This document shows positions 7,922 through 17,315 of a DNA stretch of 64,000 bases, piece by piece (the stretch's first letter is position 1; every line of letters begins with the position of its first letter). A model generated the notes under the pieces. It was not told the DNA's origin. It was given only the letters and a program-made list of their open reading frames with translations, and made no database searches. Origin of the DNA: DATJLY01 sp035604615. GTDB taxonomy: Bacteria > Pseudomonadota > Alphaproteobacteria > ATCC43930 > CGMCC-115725. The stretch spans positions 62,001 through 126,000 of the forward strand of contig DATNID010000055.1 of the NCBI GenBank assembly GCA_035604615.1, given 5' to 3'. The position numbers were made by a program, and so were the translations under genes.

Positions 7922-10573
7922 ATGAACGACCTTCCGCGCGCCCCGCCCGTGCCGTCCGCCGCGGAGGCGTCGCCGATGATGGCGCAATATCTCGAATTGA
8001 AGCGCCTTCATCCCGATTGTCTCCTGTTCTATCGCATGGGCGATTTCTACGAGCTGTTCTTCGAGGACGCGGCGCGTGCCGCCGCCGCGCTCGACATCAC
8101 GTTGACCAAGCGCGGCCGGCACGAGGGCGAGGACATCGCCATGTGCGGCGTTCCCGTCCATGCCGCCGAGGCCTATCTCGCGCGCCTCATCCGCCAGGGC
8201 TTCCGCGTTGCCGTGTGCGAGCAGATGGAGGACCCCGCCGAGGCGCGGAAGCGCGGCGGCAAGTCGCCGGTGCGGCGCGCCGTCGTGCGCATCGTGACCC
8301 CCGGCACCATCACCGAGGACACGCTGCTCGATGCCCGCGCGCACAATTATCTCGTGGCGCTGGGCGAGGCGGGGCGCGCCCTGGGCCTCGCCTGGCTCGA
8401 TCTCTCCACGGGCGAGATCGAGACGCAGGAACTCGATGACAAGGGTCTCGCCGCCGCGCTGGCGCGGTTGCGGCCAGGCGAGATCCTACTGCCCGAACGG
8501 CTGGTCCAGCGTCCCGACCTCTTCGAGCTGTGGGGCGAATGGAAGGGCGCGCTCACGTCTCTCCCTGATCCGCGCTTCGACAGCGAGAACGGGCGCAAGC
8601 GGCTCGAGGCGCTCTACGGCGTACGCGTGCTCGACGGCTTCGGCAATTTCGGCCGCGCCGAGCTGGCGGCTTTGGGCGCGCTCGTCGATTACGTCGCGCT
8701 GACGCAGCAGGGCAAGGTGCCGCCGCTGCTGCCACCGCGCCAGCTCGCCGCGGGCGCGTTCCTCGAGATCGACCCGGCGACGCGGCGCAATCTCGAACTC
8801 GGCGAGACCCTCGCCGGCGAGCGCAAGGGCAGCCTGCTCGCGACCATCGACCGCAGCGTCACCGGCGCCGGCGCGCGCCTCCTCGCATCTCATCTCGCGG
8901 CGCCGCTGACAGACCGCGCCGCGATCAACGAGCGGCTCGACGCGGTCGCCTTCCTCGCTGGCGAGGAGCGCCTGCGCCGCGACATCCGCGACCTCTTGCG
9001 CCGCACCTCCGACATGGCGCGCGCGATGGCGCGGCTGGCGCTGGGGCGCGGCGGCCCGCGCGATTTGGCGAGCTTGCGCGACACGCTGGGCGAAACCGCG
9101 ACCCTGCGCGGCCTCATGCGCGGCAAGGGCGTGCCGCCGCTCCTCGCCCGCGCCGAGCGCGATCTGGGCGAGCATTTCGCTCTGGTCGATCGCCTGACGC
9201 GCGCGCTTGCCGCGGACCTGCCGGTGCTCGCGCGTGACGGTGGCTTCATCGCGCGCGAATATTCCCCCGCGCTCGACGAATTGCGGGGCTTGCGCGACGA
9301 GAGTCGGCGCATGGTGACCAATCTCCAGGCGCGTTATGCCGGGGAGAGCGGCGTTCCCTCGCTCAAGATCCGCCACAACAACATCCTGGGCTATCACGTC
9401 GAGGTGACGCCGCTTCACGTCGGCAAGCTCGGGCCCGGCTTCATCCATCGCCAGACCATGGCGTCCTCGGTGCGCTACGGCACGGTTGAATTGGGGGAGC
9501 TCGAAAGCAAGATCTCAAGCGCCGCCGACAAGGCGTTGGCGCTAGAGCTCAAATGCTTCGAGGACCTGGTCGGCGAGGCGGTGGCGCGCGCCGAGGCGAT
9601 CGCGCTTGCGGCCGCGTCGCTCGCCGCGCTCGACGTGGCGGCGGGGCTCGCCGAGCTGGCAGCGGAGGAGCGCTATTGCCGGCCGCAGATCGAGGACGGG
9701 CCGGGGTTCGAGATCGTCGCCGGCCGCCATCCCGTGGTCGAGGCGGCGCTCAGGAGCGCGCACGGGCCGGGCTTCGTCGCCAATGACTGCGCGCTCGAGG
9801 CGGGCCGGCGGCTGTGGCTCCTCACCGGCCCCAACATGGCCGGCAAGAGCACGTTCCTGCGCCAGAACGCGCTCATCGCGGTGATGACGCAGATGGGATC
9901 GTTCGTGCCGGCGGAGCGGGCGCGGATCGGCGTGGTCGACCGCCTGTTCAGCCGGGTGGGCGCGGCCGACGATCTGGCGCGCGGGCGCTCGACCTTCATG
10001 GTCGAGATGGTCGAGACCGCATCGATCCTCAACCGCGCCACGCCGCGCTCGCTCGTCATCCTCGACGAGATCGGGCGCGGCACGGCCACCTTCGACGGCT
10101 TGTCGATCGCATGGGCGACGATCGAGCATCTGCACGAGGTCAATCGCTGCCGTACCCTGTTCGCGACCCACTTCCACGAGCTGACGGCATTGGCGACCAA
10201 GCTCGCCGATCTCGCGTGCTATGCGATGCGGGTCAAGGAATGGCAGGGCGACGTGGTGTTCCTGCACGAGGTGGCGCCGGGCGCGGCCGACCGCTCCTAC
10301 GGCATCCACGTGGCAAAGCTCGCAGGCCTGCCGGCGCCGGTGGTGGCGCGCGCCGAGGAGGTGCTGAAGACGCTCGAGAGCGGCGAGCAGGGGAGCGCGC
10401 TGACACGCCTCGCCGAGGATTTGCCGCTCTTTGTTGTAGCGCGCGCGGCGCCGGCGCCGCCCGCCCCCTCGGCGCTCGAGACGGCGCTCGGCGCGGTGCG
10501 GCCCGACGAGCTGAGCCCGCGCGAGGCGCTCGAACTCATATACAAGCTCAAAGGGTTGGCAGACGGGAAATGA
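7922..10573 (+). CDS. mutS: DNA mismatch repair protein MutS
   Basis: This 883-residue protein recognises mismatches and small loops and starts methyl-independent or MutH-independent repair with MutL. The mismatch-binding wedge F42-Y43-E44 lies in GDFYELF. The C-terminal ATPase has Walker A GPNMAGKS at 636-643, followed by LVILDEIGRGTATFDG (Walker B and the signature region) and FATHFHEL. The ATG at 7922 gives the usual N-terminus a short distance before the PMMAQYLELK helix. A longer in-frame start at 7793 would add sequence unlike MutS. It is transcribed divergently from phoR. Confidence 0.97.
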   Translation: MNDLPRAPPVPSAAEASPMMAQYLELKRLHPDCLLFYRMGDFYELFFEDAARAAAALDITLTKRGRHEGEDIAMCGVPVHAAEAYLARLIRQGFRVAVCEQMEDPAEARKRGGKSPVRRAVVRIVTPGTITEDTLLDARAHNYLVALGEAGRALGLAWLDLSTGEIETQELDDKGLAAALARLRPGEILLPERLVQRPDLFELWGEWKGALTSLPDPRFDSENGRKRLEALYGVRVLDGFGNFGRAELAALGALVDYVALTQQGKVPPLLPPRQLAAGAFLEIDPATRRNLELGETLAGERKGSLLATIDRSVTGAGARLLASHLAAPLTDRAAINERLDAVAFLAGEERLRRDIRDLLRRTSDMARAMARLALGRGGPRDLASLRDTLGETATLRGLMRGKGVPPLLARAERDLGEHFALVDRLTRALAADLPVLARDGGFIAREYSPALDELRGLRDESRRMVTNLQARYAGESGVPSLKIRHNNILGYHVEVTPLHVGKLGPGFIHRQTMASSVRYGTVELGELESKISSAADKALALELKCFEDLVGEAVARAEAIALAAASLAALDVAAGLAELAAEERYCRPQIEDGPGFEIVAGRHPVVEAALRSAHGPGFVANDCALEAGRRLWLLTGPNMAGKSTFLRQNALIAVMTQMGSFVPAERARIGVVDRLFSRVGAADDLARGRSTFMVEMVETASILNRATPRSLVILDEIGRGTATFDGLSIAWATIEHLHEVNRCRTLFATHFHELTALATKLADLACYAMRVKEWQGDVVFLHEVAPGAADRSYGIHVAKLAGLPAPVVARAEEVLKTLESGEQGSALTRLAEDLPLFVVARAAPAPPAPSALETALGAVRPDELSPREALELIYKLKGLADGK

Positions 10574-10585
10574 ACGCGACTTGGA

Positions 10586-11611
10586 TCAGTGCGCCGCGGC
10601 GTTCGTCTCGGGACGGTCGACGGCATAGCGCTGGTCGACAACTGTGGCGGCGAGCACGCTGCCCTTGATGGCGCCGATCGAGCGATACCAGTCGATCTGG
10701 TCTTGGGTCGCCGCCATATCGACCCGCGCGTCGCGGTCGAAATAGGGCAGGCCGAGCGCCACGCGCGCGGGCGGCTGCTCGACCCACTTGGCGATGACGT
10801 CGAGAACCGCAGCGGCGGTCGGCTCGTCCTTGCGCATGCCCTGCGCATCGGTGAAGGCGACGTAATAGTCGCGCACCGCCTTGCGGTAGGCGGCGAGGAA
10901 GTGCTTCACGGTGTCGCTATGATGGTCGACCATGTCGCGCGACGCGAACATGAGAAAGGCCGGCGTGTAGCCGGTCAAGTCGCCGACCCAACCGATCAGC
11001 TTCACCTCGTCCTTCTCGATGAGCGGCAGGGCGTTGGTCGAGTCGAAGACGGCGGCGTCCGCCCGGCCGCCGGCGACCGCCGAGGCGATGTTGGGGTTCG
11101 ACTGCAGCGGCATGAGCGTCACCGTGCTCAAGTCGAACCGCTCTTTCGCCGCGATCTTGCCGAGGCTGTATTGCAGGCCGGTGCCCATCTGCGTCAGCGC
11201 GAAGGAATGTCCGGGCAGATCGCGTGGCGATTTGAGCCCGGCCGCGAAGGCCTTGTTCGAGGCGACGAGGGCGAGGGCATGGAAGCTCGGCGCCTCGGCG
11301 GCGCCGCTCGCGACGATGCGCACGCGCCCGTCCACGCCCAGATTGTAAAGCGCGGCCGTCTGGGCGGCGTCGCCGAAATCGAGATCGCCCGACGCCACCG
11401 CGACGGCGACCGGCGCCTGCGCCTGAAAGATGGTGAGTTGCGCGTCGAGCCCTTCGGCCGTGAAATAGCCCTTGGCGAGCGCGACCGCGATCGGCGCGCA
11501 GTTCGCGATCTTGCTGACGCCGATCTTGATCGTCTCCGCCGAGGCCGCCGAGGCTGCGCTCAAGGCAAGAAATGCGAAGGCCGCTATGGCCGTGGTCCGT
11601 GCCCACCCCAT
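10586..11611 (-). CDS. ABC transporter substrate-binding protein, NMT1/SsuA (nitrate-taurine-sulfonate) type
   Basis: A 341-residue periplasmic protein. Residues 1-25 form a signal peptide ending ASAASAE, and the mature part opens with TIKIGVSKIANCAPIAVALAKGYF, the usual first strand and helix of NMT1-like binding proteins. GGGAGGAA precedes the ATG at 11611. No permease or ATPase gene lies beside it, so it is an orphan receptor here; the ligand (sulfonate, nitrate, pyrimidine precursor or another small molecule) cannot be assigned. It is convergent with mutS (12 bases between the stops) and divergent from the next binding-protein gene. Confidence 0.82.
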   Translation of the reverse strand: MGWARTTAIAAFAFLALSAASAASAETIKIGVSKIANCAPIAVALAKGYFTAEGLDAQLTIFQAQAPVAVAVASGDLDFGDAAQTAALYNLGVDGRVRIVASGAAEAPSFHALALVASNKAFAAGLKSPRDLPGHSFALTQMGTGLQYSLGKIAAKERFDLSTVTLMPLQSNPNIASAVAGGRADAAVFDSTNALPLIEKDEVKLIGWVGDLTGYTPAFLMFASRDMVDHHSDTVKHFLAAYRKAVRDYYVAFTDAQGMRKDEPTAAAVLDVIAKWVEQPPARVALGLPYFDRDARVDMAATQDQIDWYRSIGAIKGSVLAATVVDQRYAVDRPETNAAAH

Positions 11612-11853
11612 GTCGTTCCTCCCATGGCAAGGTCGTCGCGCCGCTTGATTTGCTCGGGCCGCGCTTCGCGAAACCCTAGCACGGGGGAGGCGGGCTCGCG
11701 CCTGCTTCCTCGGACTGGCCCAATGAACGAATAGGGCCGGAAGCGGCAAACCGCGCCTGGCGCCCACCACCTGATCCCGCGCCCCGTGACCTCGCCAGCC
11801 CGCAATGCTACCCTTTCGCCCGGCCCGCCGCAGAACGGGCGAGGGAGGGATCG

Positions 11854-13074
11854 ATGAAGCTGGCGCTTGCCCGTCTTGCCGTTCCGCTGTGCCTCGCGCT
11901 CATGGCCGCCCCGGCCTGGGCCGAGAAGCAATACGCACCCGGAATCAGCGATACCGAGATCAAGTTCGGCCAGACCTTACCCTTGAGCGGCCCGGTCTCG
12001 GCCTATGGCCAGATCGGGCGCGCCGAGGCCGCCTATTTCCGCATGATCAACGACCAGGGCGGGGTCAACGGGCGCAAGCTCGAATTCGTCCAGCTCGACG
12101 ACGGCTACAGCCCGCCCCGCACCGTCGAGCAGACGCGCAAGCTGGTCGAGGAAGAGCAGGTCGCCTTCGTCTTCAGCACCATCGGCACGCCGGGCAACAT
12201 GGCGATCCGCAAATATCTCAACGACCGCAAGGTGCCGCAACTTTGGGTCGGCTCCGGCAGCAGCCATCTTGCCGACCCCGAGCATTTCCCCTGGACCATG
12301 GCGTTCCTGCCGAGCTACCTGGTCGAGGGCCGGGTCTATGCGAAATACATCCTCTCGCATACCCCCGACGCCAAGGTCGCGGTGCTCTACCAGAACGACG
12401 ATTTCGGCAAGGACTTGCTCCAAGGGTTCCAAGAGGGGCTGGGCGCGGCGGCGGCGAAAATGATCGTCGCTTCGGCCTCCTACGAGGTCAGCGACCCGAC
12501 CATCGACCAGCAGGTGCTGTCGCTCCAGGGCTCCGGCGCCGATACGCTCTTCACCGTCGTCACCCCCAAATTCTCGGCCCAGGCGATCCGCAAGGTCTAC
12601 GACATCGGCTGGAGGCCGCGCTATTTCGTCAGCTACACCGGCAGCGCCGTCGCCGCCGTGCTGAAGCCGGCCGGGCTCGAGAAATCGGTGGGCCTGGTTT
12701 CGACCGCCTATTTGAAGGACCCCACCGATCCGCAATGGAAGGGCGATCAGGGCTACAAGGACTGGCTCGCCTGGATGGAAAAGTACCTGCCGGGCGGCGA
12801 CACCGCCGACCTCTTCAACGTCACGGGATATGTCGAGGCCTCGGTGCTGGTGCAGGTGCTCAAGCGCTGCGGCGACGACCTCTCGCGCGAGAACATGATG
12901 CGGCAAGTAACCCATATCGAGAACCTGGCGCTGCCGATGCTGCAGCCGGGGATCGTGTTCAGCACCTCGCCGACCGATTACACCCCGGTGAAATCGATGC
13001 GGCTGGTGCGCTTCGACGGCACCACCTGGGTCCCGTTCGGCGACCCGATCGACGGCCGCCTGTCGCAGCGGTGA
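11854..13074 (+). CDS. ABC transporter substrate-binding protein, branched-chain amino acid (LivJ/Peripla_BP_6) type
   Basis: A 406-residue secreted binding protein. The signal peptide covers residues 1-23 (cleavage after AAPAWA), and the mature protein contains the family motif IKFGQTLPLSGP followed by two periplasmic-binding lobes. GGGAGGGATCG precedes the ATG. Its usual partners LivH, LivM, LivG and LivF are absent from the window. Relatives bind branched-chain amino acids, amides, urea or aromatic acids, so the ligand is open. It is a different family from the binding protein encoded divergently upstream. Confidence 0.85.
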   Translation: MKLALARLAVPLCLALMAAPAWAEKQYAPGISDTEIKFGQTLPLSGPVSAYGQIGRAEAAYFRMINDQGGVNGRKLEFVQLDDGYSPPRTVEQTRKLVEEEQVAFVFSTIGTPGNMAIRKYLNDRKVPQLWVGSGSSHLADPEHFPWTMAFLPSYLVEGRVYAKYILSHTPDAKVAVLYQNDDFGKDLLQGFQEGLGAAAAKMIVASASYEVSDPTIDQQVLSLQGSGADTLFTVVTPKFSAQAIRKVYDIGWRPRYFVSYTGSAVAAVLKPAGLEKSVGLVSTAYLKDPTDPQWKGDQGYKDWLAWMEKYLPGGDTADLFNVTGYVEASVLVQVLKRCGDDLSRENMMRQVTHIENLALPMLQPGIVFSTSPTDYTPVKSMRLVRFDGTTWVPFGDPIDGRLSQR

Positions 13075-13121
13075 CGGGCGTAATGGCTTCGCAGGGGGTG
13101 GCGGTGTAGGATGGCGCCGCT

Positions 13122-15896
13122 ATGAGCCTCATCCAGCGCCAACGCGACATCGTCGACCGCCGCGCGCTTCAGGCGGCGCTCGAAGCGCTCGCCGAAGAGG
13201 GCGAGCCCCAGCGCGCCCGTGTCGCCGACCTCTTGAAGCAGGCGCTGCAGGCCGGCCGCGAGGAGGCGCAGCGGCGCTTCGAAGCCGGCGCCTCGGGTAC
13301 CGAGACGACGCGGGCGCTGGCGTTTCTCGTCGATCAGATCATCCGCGTACTATACGACTTCACCGTCGCCAATGTTTATCCGCTTGCCAATCCGACCGAG
13401 GGCGAACGCATCGCGTTGATCGCCGTCGGCGGCTATGGCCGCGGCGAGCTGGCGCCCTTCTCCGACATCGACCTCCTGTTCCTCTATCCTTACAAGCAGA
13501 CGCCGCACACCGAGCAGGTGGTGGAGTACCTGCTTTATACGCTATGGGACATGGGGCTCAAGGTCGGCCAGGCGACGCGCTCCATCGACGAGACGCTGGC
13601 GCGGGCCAAGACCGACCTCACCATCCGCACCGCCGTGCTCGAGGCGCGCTATGTCTGGGGCGACCAGCAGCTCTATCTCGACCTGAAGCGCCGCTTCGAG
13701 GCCGAAATCATCAAGGGCTCGGCCGCCGCTTTTCTCGAGGCGAAGCTCGAAGAGCGCGACAAGCGCCACGCGCGGCTCGGCGAATCGCGCTACCTGGTCG
13801 AGCCCAACGTCAAGGAAGGCAAGGGCGGCCTGCGCGATCTCCACACGCTGTTCTGGATCGCGAAATACATCTATCGCGTCGACAGCGTCGACGAGCTTGT
13901 TGAACGCCACGTGCTCGAGGCCGACGAGGCGCAGCGCTTCGCGCGAGCGCAGAATTTCCTCTGGACCGTGCGCTGCCATCTCCACTTCATCACCGGCCGC
14001 GCCGAGGACCGCCTGACCTTCGATCTGCAGACCGAAGTGGGCCGCCGCATGGGATACACCGACCATGCCGGCACCCGCGGCGTCGAGCGGTTCATGAAGC
14101 ATTATTTCCTGGTCGCGAAGGACGTGGGCGACCTGACGCGCATCTTCTGTGCGCTGCTCGAAGCCGAGCTTCAGCGCCAGCCGCGCCTGTCCTGGCGGCG
14201 CTGGAGCTTTCGCAAGCGCCACGTCGACGGCTTCACGGTCGATGGCGGCCGGCTCGACGTCGCGAACGAGCGCGCGTTCCGCGACGATCCGGTCAACCTG
14301 ATCCGCCTCTTCCACTCCGCCGAGGAACACGGGCTCGACATCCATCCGCACGCGCTGCGTCTCATCACCCAGTCGCTGAAGCTGATCGACGGCGCCCTCC
14401 GCGCCGATCCCGAGGCGAACCGGCTCTTCATGGAGATCCTCACCTCGCGCAAGGATCCCGAGACCGCATTGCGGCGCATGAACGAGGCCGGCGTCTTCGG
14501 CCGCTTCATCCCCGATTTCGGTCGCGTTGTCGCGCAGATGCAGTACGACATGTATCACGTGCACACGGTCGACGAGCACACCATCATCGCGATCGGCATC
14601 CTGCACCAGATTGAGAGCGGCGAGCTGAAGAAGGATCTGCCGCTGGCGTCGGCTCTCATTGAGAAGATCGTGTCGCGCCGCGCGCTCTTCCTCGCGCTGC
14701 TGCTGCATGACATCGCCAAGGGACGGGGCGGCGACCATTCCATCCTCGGCGAGAAGGTGGCGGAGAAGCTGGGGCCGCGGGTCGGGCTCACGGCCGAAGA
14801 GACCGAAACGATCGCTTGGCTGGTGCGCTGGCATCTGCTGATGAGCAACACCGCCTTCAAGCTCGACATCGACGATCCTGAGACGATCCGCAGCTTCGCC
14901 GAGCGCGTGCAGTCGCCCGAGCGGCTCAATCTCCTGCTCATTCTCACCGTATGCGACATCCGCGCAGTCGGCCCCAAGGTTTGGAACGGCTGGAAGGCGA
15001 CGCTCCTGCGCGAGCTCTATCACCGCGCCTTTGAGCTCATGTCGGGGGGCCTAGTTGGCGATACCGCCGACGTGCGCATCAAGGCCAGGCAGCAGGCGGT
15101 GCGCGAATTGCTGCGCGACTTCTCCGACGCGGAGTTCGCCGGTTTCGCGGCCAAGACCTATCCCAACTACTGGCTGTCGTTCGATCCGCAGACGCTGGTG
15201 CGCCACGCGCGGTTGACGCGCGACGCCGAGCGTCGCGGCGCGCCCTTGACCGTCGATACGCGGGTCGATCCGGCACGCGCGGTCACCGAGGTGACGCTCT
15301 ATACCGCCGACCATCCCGGCCTCTTCTCGCGCATCGCCGGCGCGCTTGCGCTCGCCGGCGCCAACATCGTCGACGCGAAGATCCTAACGCTCTCGAATGG
15401 CATGGCTCTCGATACATTCCTGGTGCAGGACCGCCAGGGCGGCGCCTTCGACCGGCCCGAGAAGCTTGCCAAGCTCGCCGTTCTATTCGAGAACGTGCTG
15501 TCGGGCCGGGTGAAGCCGCATATCGAACTCAATGCGCCGCCCGCGATCGAGAGCCGCACGCGGGTCTTCGCGGTGCCGCCGCGCGTTCTGATCAGCAACA
15601 CCGCGAGCCGTACTCACACCGTGCTCGAGGTCAACGGCCGGGACCGGCCGGGGCTGCTGTTCGAGCTGACGCGCGCCCTGACGCAGCTCAACCTGCAGAT
15701 ATTCGGCGCCAAGATCTCGACCTACGGCGAGAAAGTGGTCGACGTTTTCTATGTCAAGGACCTGTTCGGCCACAAGGTCGAGCACGAAGAGCGGATCAAG
15801 GCGATCCGCGAGCGGCTCACCGCGGTCCTGGCAGAGGCGCAAGAGGCCGCGCCGGCGCCGCGGCGGCGTACCCGGGCGCGCAGCGCCGCCGAATAA
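13122..15896 (+). CDS. glnD: Bifunctional uridylyltransferase/uridylyl-removing enzyme GlnD
   Basis: The 924-residue nitrogen sensor adds UMP to, or removes it from, PII proteins according to glutamine level. The nucleotidyltransferase signature GGYGRGELAPFSDIDLL runs from about 103 with metal ligands D115 and D117. The HD hydrolase pair H529-D530 lies in LLLHDIAKGRGGDHS. Two ACT domains that sense glutamine start near 722 (HPGLFSRIAGAL) and 834 (DRPGLLFELTRAL). The basic tail RRRTRARSAAE is lineage-specific. In many alphaproteobacteria glnD sits close to mutS; here two binding-protein genes lie between them. Confidence 0.96.
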   Translation: MSLIQRQRDIVDRRALQAALEALAEEGEPQRARVADLLKQALQAGREEAQRRFEAGASGTETTRALAFLVDQIIRVLYDFTVANVYPLANPTEGERIALIAVGGYGRGELAPFSDIDLLFLYPYKQTPHTEQVVEYLLYTLWDMGLKVGQATRSIDETLARAKTDLTIRTAVLEARYVWGDQQLYLDLKRRFEAEIIKGSAAAFLEAKLEERDKRHARLGESRYLVEPNVKEGKGGLRDLHTLFWIAKYIYRVDSVDELVERHVLEADEAQRFARAQNFLWTVRCHLHFITGRAEDRLTFDLQTEVGRRMGYTDHAGTRGVERFMKHYFLVAKDVGDLTRIFCALLEAELQRQPRLSWRRWSFRKRHVDGFTVDGGRLDVANERAFRDDPVNLIRLFHSAEEHGLDIHPHALRLITQSLKLIDGALRADPEANRLFMEILTSRKDPETALRRMNEAGVFGRFIPDFGRVVAQMQYDMYHVHTVDEHTIIAIGILHQIESGELKKDLPLASALIEKIVSRRALFLALLLHDIAKGRGGDHSILGEKVAEKLGPRVGLTAEETETIAWLVRWHLLMSNTAFKLDIDDPETIRSFAERVQSPERLNLLLILTVCDIRAVGPKVWNGWKATLLRELYHRAFELMSGGLVGDTADVRIKARQQAVRELLRDFSDAEFAGFAAKTYPNYWLSFDPQTLVRHARLTRDAERRGAPLTVDTRVDPARAVTEVTLYTADHPGLFSRIAGALALAGANIVDAKILTLSNGMALDTFLVQDRQGGAFDRPEKLAKLAVLFENVLSGRVKPHIELNAPPAIESRTRVFAVPPRVLISNTASRTHTVLEVNGRDRPGLLFELTRALTQLNLQIFGAKISTYGEKVVDVFYVKDLFGHKVEHEERIKAIRERLTAVLAEAQEAAPAPRRRTRARSAAE

Positions 15897-15899
15897 GTC

Positions 15900-17273
15900 T
15901 CAAGTCCGCGGCGGCGCCAGCACCCGCTGATAGAGATAGCCGAGCGCGACGAGACTGGCACCGAGGCCGAGGAACGACGCCGCGCGCAGCAGGCCCGACA
16001 GCGCCGCCATGTCGAACAGGAAGACCTTGGTCGTGACCAGCGCTCCGACCGCGATGCCAGCAAGCCGCAGCGCGCGCCAGTTCCACACCATGCCGGCAAG
16101 CACGAGGCTCGCTCCATAGACGAGCCAGACCGCAGAATAGACGTACCACTCGCCATCCGAGGTCGGGCCAGCGACGATATATTCGCCGTGGAACAGGTGG
16201 CGGGTCTCGAGCGACAGATAGACGAACGCAAGCAGCAGCGCGGCGACGCCGGCACAGGCGGCGGGACCGGGAAACGCCATGCGGCGGAAAGCTCGATAAA
16301 AGAATGCCCCGAAGATTGCGGGCACGAGATAGGCAAACAGCAAGGCATTGAAGAACGGCAGCGCGCCGATCGCTTCGCGTGCCCATAGCGGGTTGGTCGC
16401 TAGAACCGGACCGGTCAGCAGATTGAACGCGCCGCCCGCCAGCAACAGCGGCCACGCGACGCGGCGCGCCCAATGCGCCTGTTTCGCGCCGCGCGGCAGG
16501 GTGCCGAGCGAAATCGCAAGCCAGGCGTCGGATTGCAGTCCCTGCTCGAGCAGGTCATAGCGCGGGCGCGCGATCGAGCCGTTGAGCGCGTGGCGGATCT
16601 CGAGCGAGGTCAGCGCGACGAATATCGCGATCATGCCGCCCTCGAGCACGTCGACCAGGAGATCGTCGCCGCTGCGCCGGAAGCCGCGCGCCGCCACGAG
16701 AAACGCAAGCCAAGGCACGCCGTAAAGATAGAGCAGCAGATTGAAGACCGGCGCGGGCCCGATTTCATACTGACCGAGCGACGGGTTGAGCAGCAGCCGC
16801 ACCAGGACGATCGCGGCCAGAATCAACGCCGTGGTACGGATGGCGCGCACGCCCGTGCGATCGTAGAGCCACACCAGCGCCGGCAGCTGTAGCGACAAGG
16901 CGATGGTGAGCCAGCCGAGCCGCAGCGACATGGCGATGGCGAGGCTGATCGCCGCCACCGTCGCGACCGCGTAGGCGGCGAGCACGGCGTTGGACGCGGC
17001 CGGCTGGGCCGGTCTGAGACGCTCGGTCGCGATCAGCTCGATGGCGGCAAGCCCCAGCGCGATCGCTGCCCAGGGCAGGCTCGGGGCCATCAACACGGCG
17101 CGCCAGTAGACGAGGGCGAGGATGGCGACGGGCATTCCCGCCGACACGAGCGCCCAGCGACCAGGCCGTGGCACGCGAGTCATCGCGACCGCGCCGCCGA
17201 TCCCGAACACCGCCGCCACGGTGGCCGCGAAGCCGAGATAGGGTTGCGACAAGGTGGGCGGCGCGAGGAACAC
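15900..17273 (-). CDS. DUF2339 membrane protein, C-terminal part (split by an in-frame stop)
   Basis: The 457-residue open frame is nearly all membrane helices, about twelve or more, and matches the C-terminal half of DUF2339 proteins (motifs VYSAVWLVYGASLV and TTKVFLFDMAALSGLLRAASFLGLG near the end). It is in the same frame as the upstream part. The only interruption is a TAG at 17316-17318, and translating through it gives a continuous family-like chain. The 5' end chosen is a GTG at 17273, but no convincing ribosome site precedes it, so the segment may not be translated independently. DUF2339 function is unknown. Confidence 0.6.
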   Translation of the reverse strand: MFLAPPTLSQPYLGFAATVAAVFGIGGAVAMTRVPRPGRWALVSAGMPVAILALVYWRAVLMAPSLPWAAIALGLAAIELIATERLRPAQPAASNAVLAAYAVATVAAISLAIAMSLRLGWLTIALSLQLPALVWLYDRTGVRAIRTTALILAAIVLVRLLLNPSLGQYEIGPAPVFNLLLYLYGVPWLAFLVAARGFRRSGDDLLVDVLEGGMIAIFVALTSLEIRHALNGSIARPRYDLLEQGLQSDAWLAISLGTLPRGAKQAHWARRVAWPLLLAGGAFNLLTGPVLATNPLWAREAIGALPFFNALLFAYLVPAIFGAFFYRAFRRMAFPGPAACAGVAALLLAFVYLSLETRHLFHGEYIVAGPTSDGEWYVYSAVWLVYGASLVLAGMVWNWRALRLAGIAVGALVTTKVFLFDMAALSGLLRAASFLGLGASLVALGYLYQRVLAPPRT

Positions 17274-17315
17274 GAAGCTGCTGGTCGGAGTGGCGAAGGA
17301 TGTCCGCCCGAATTC

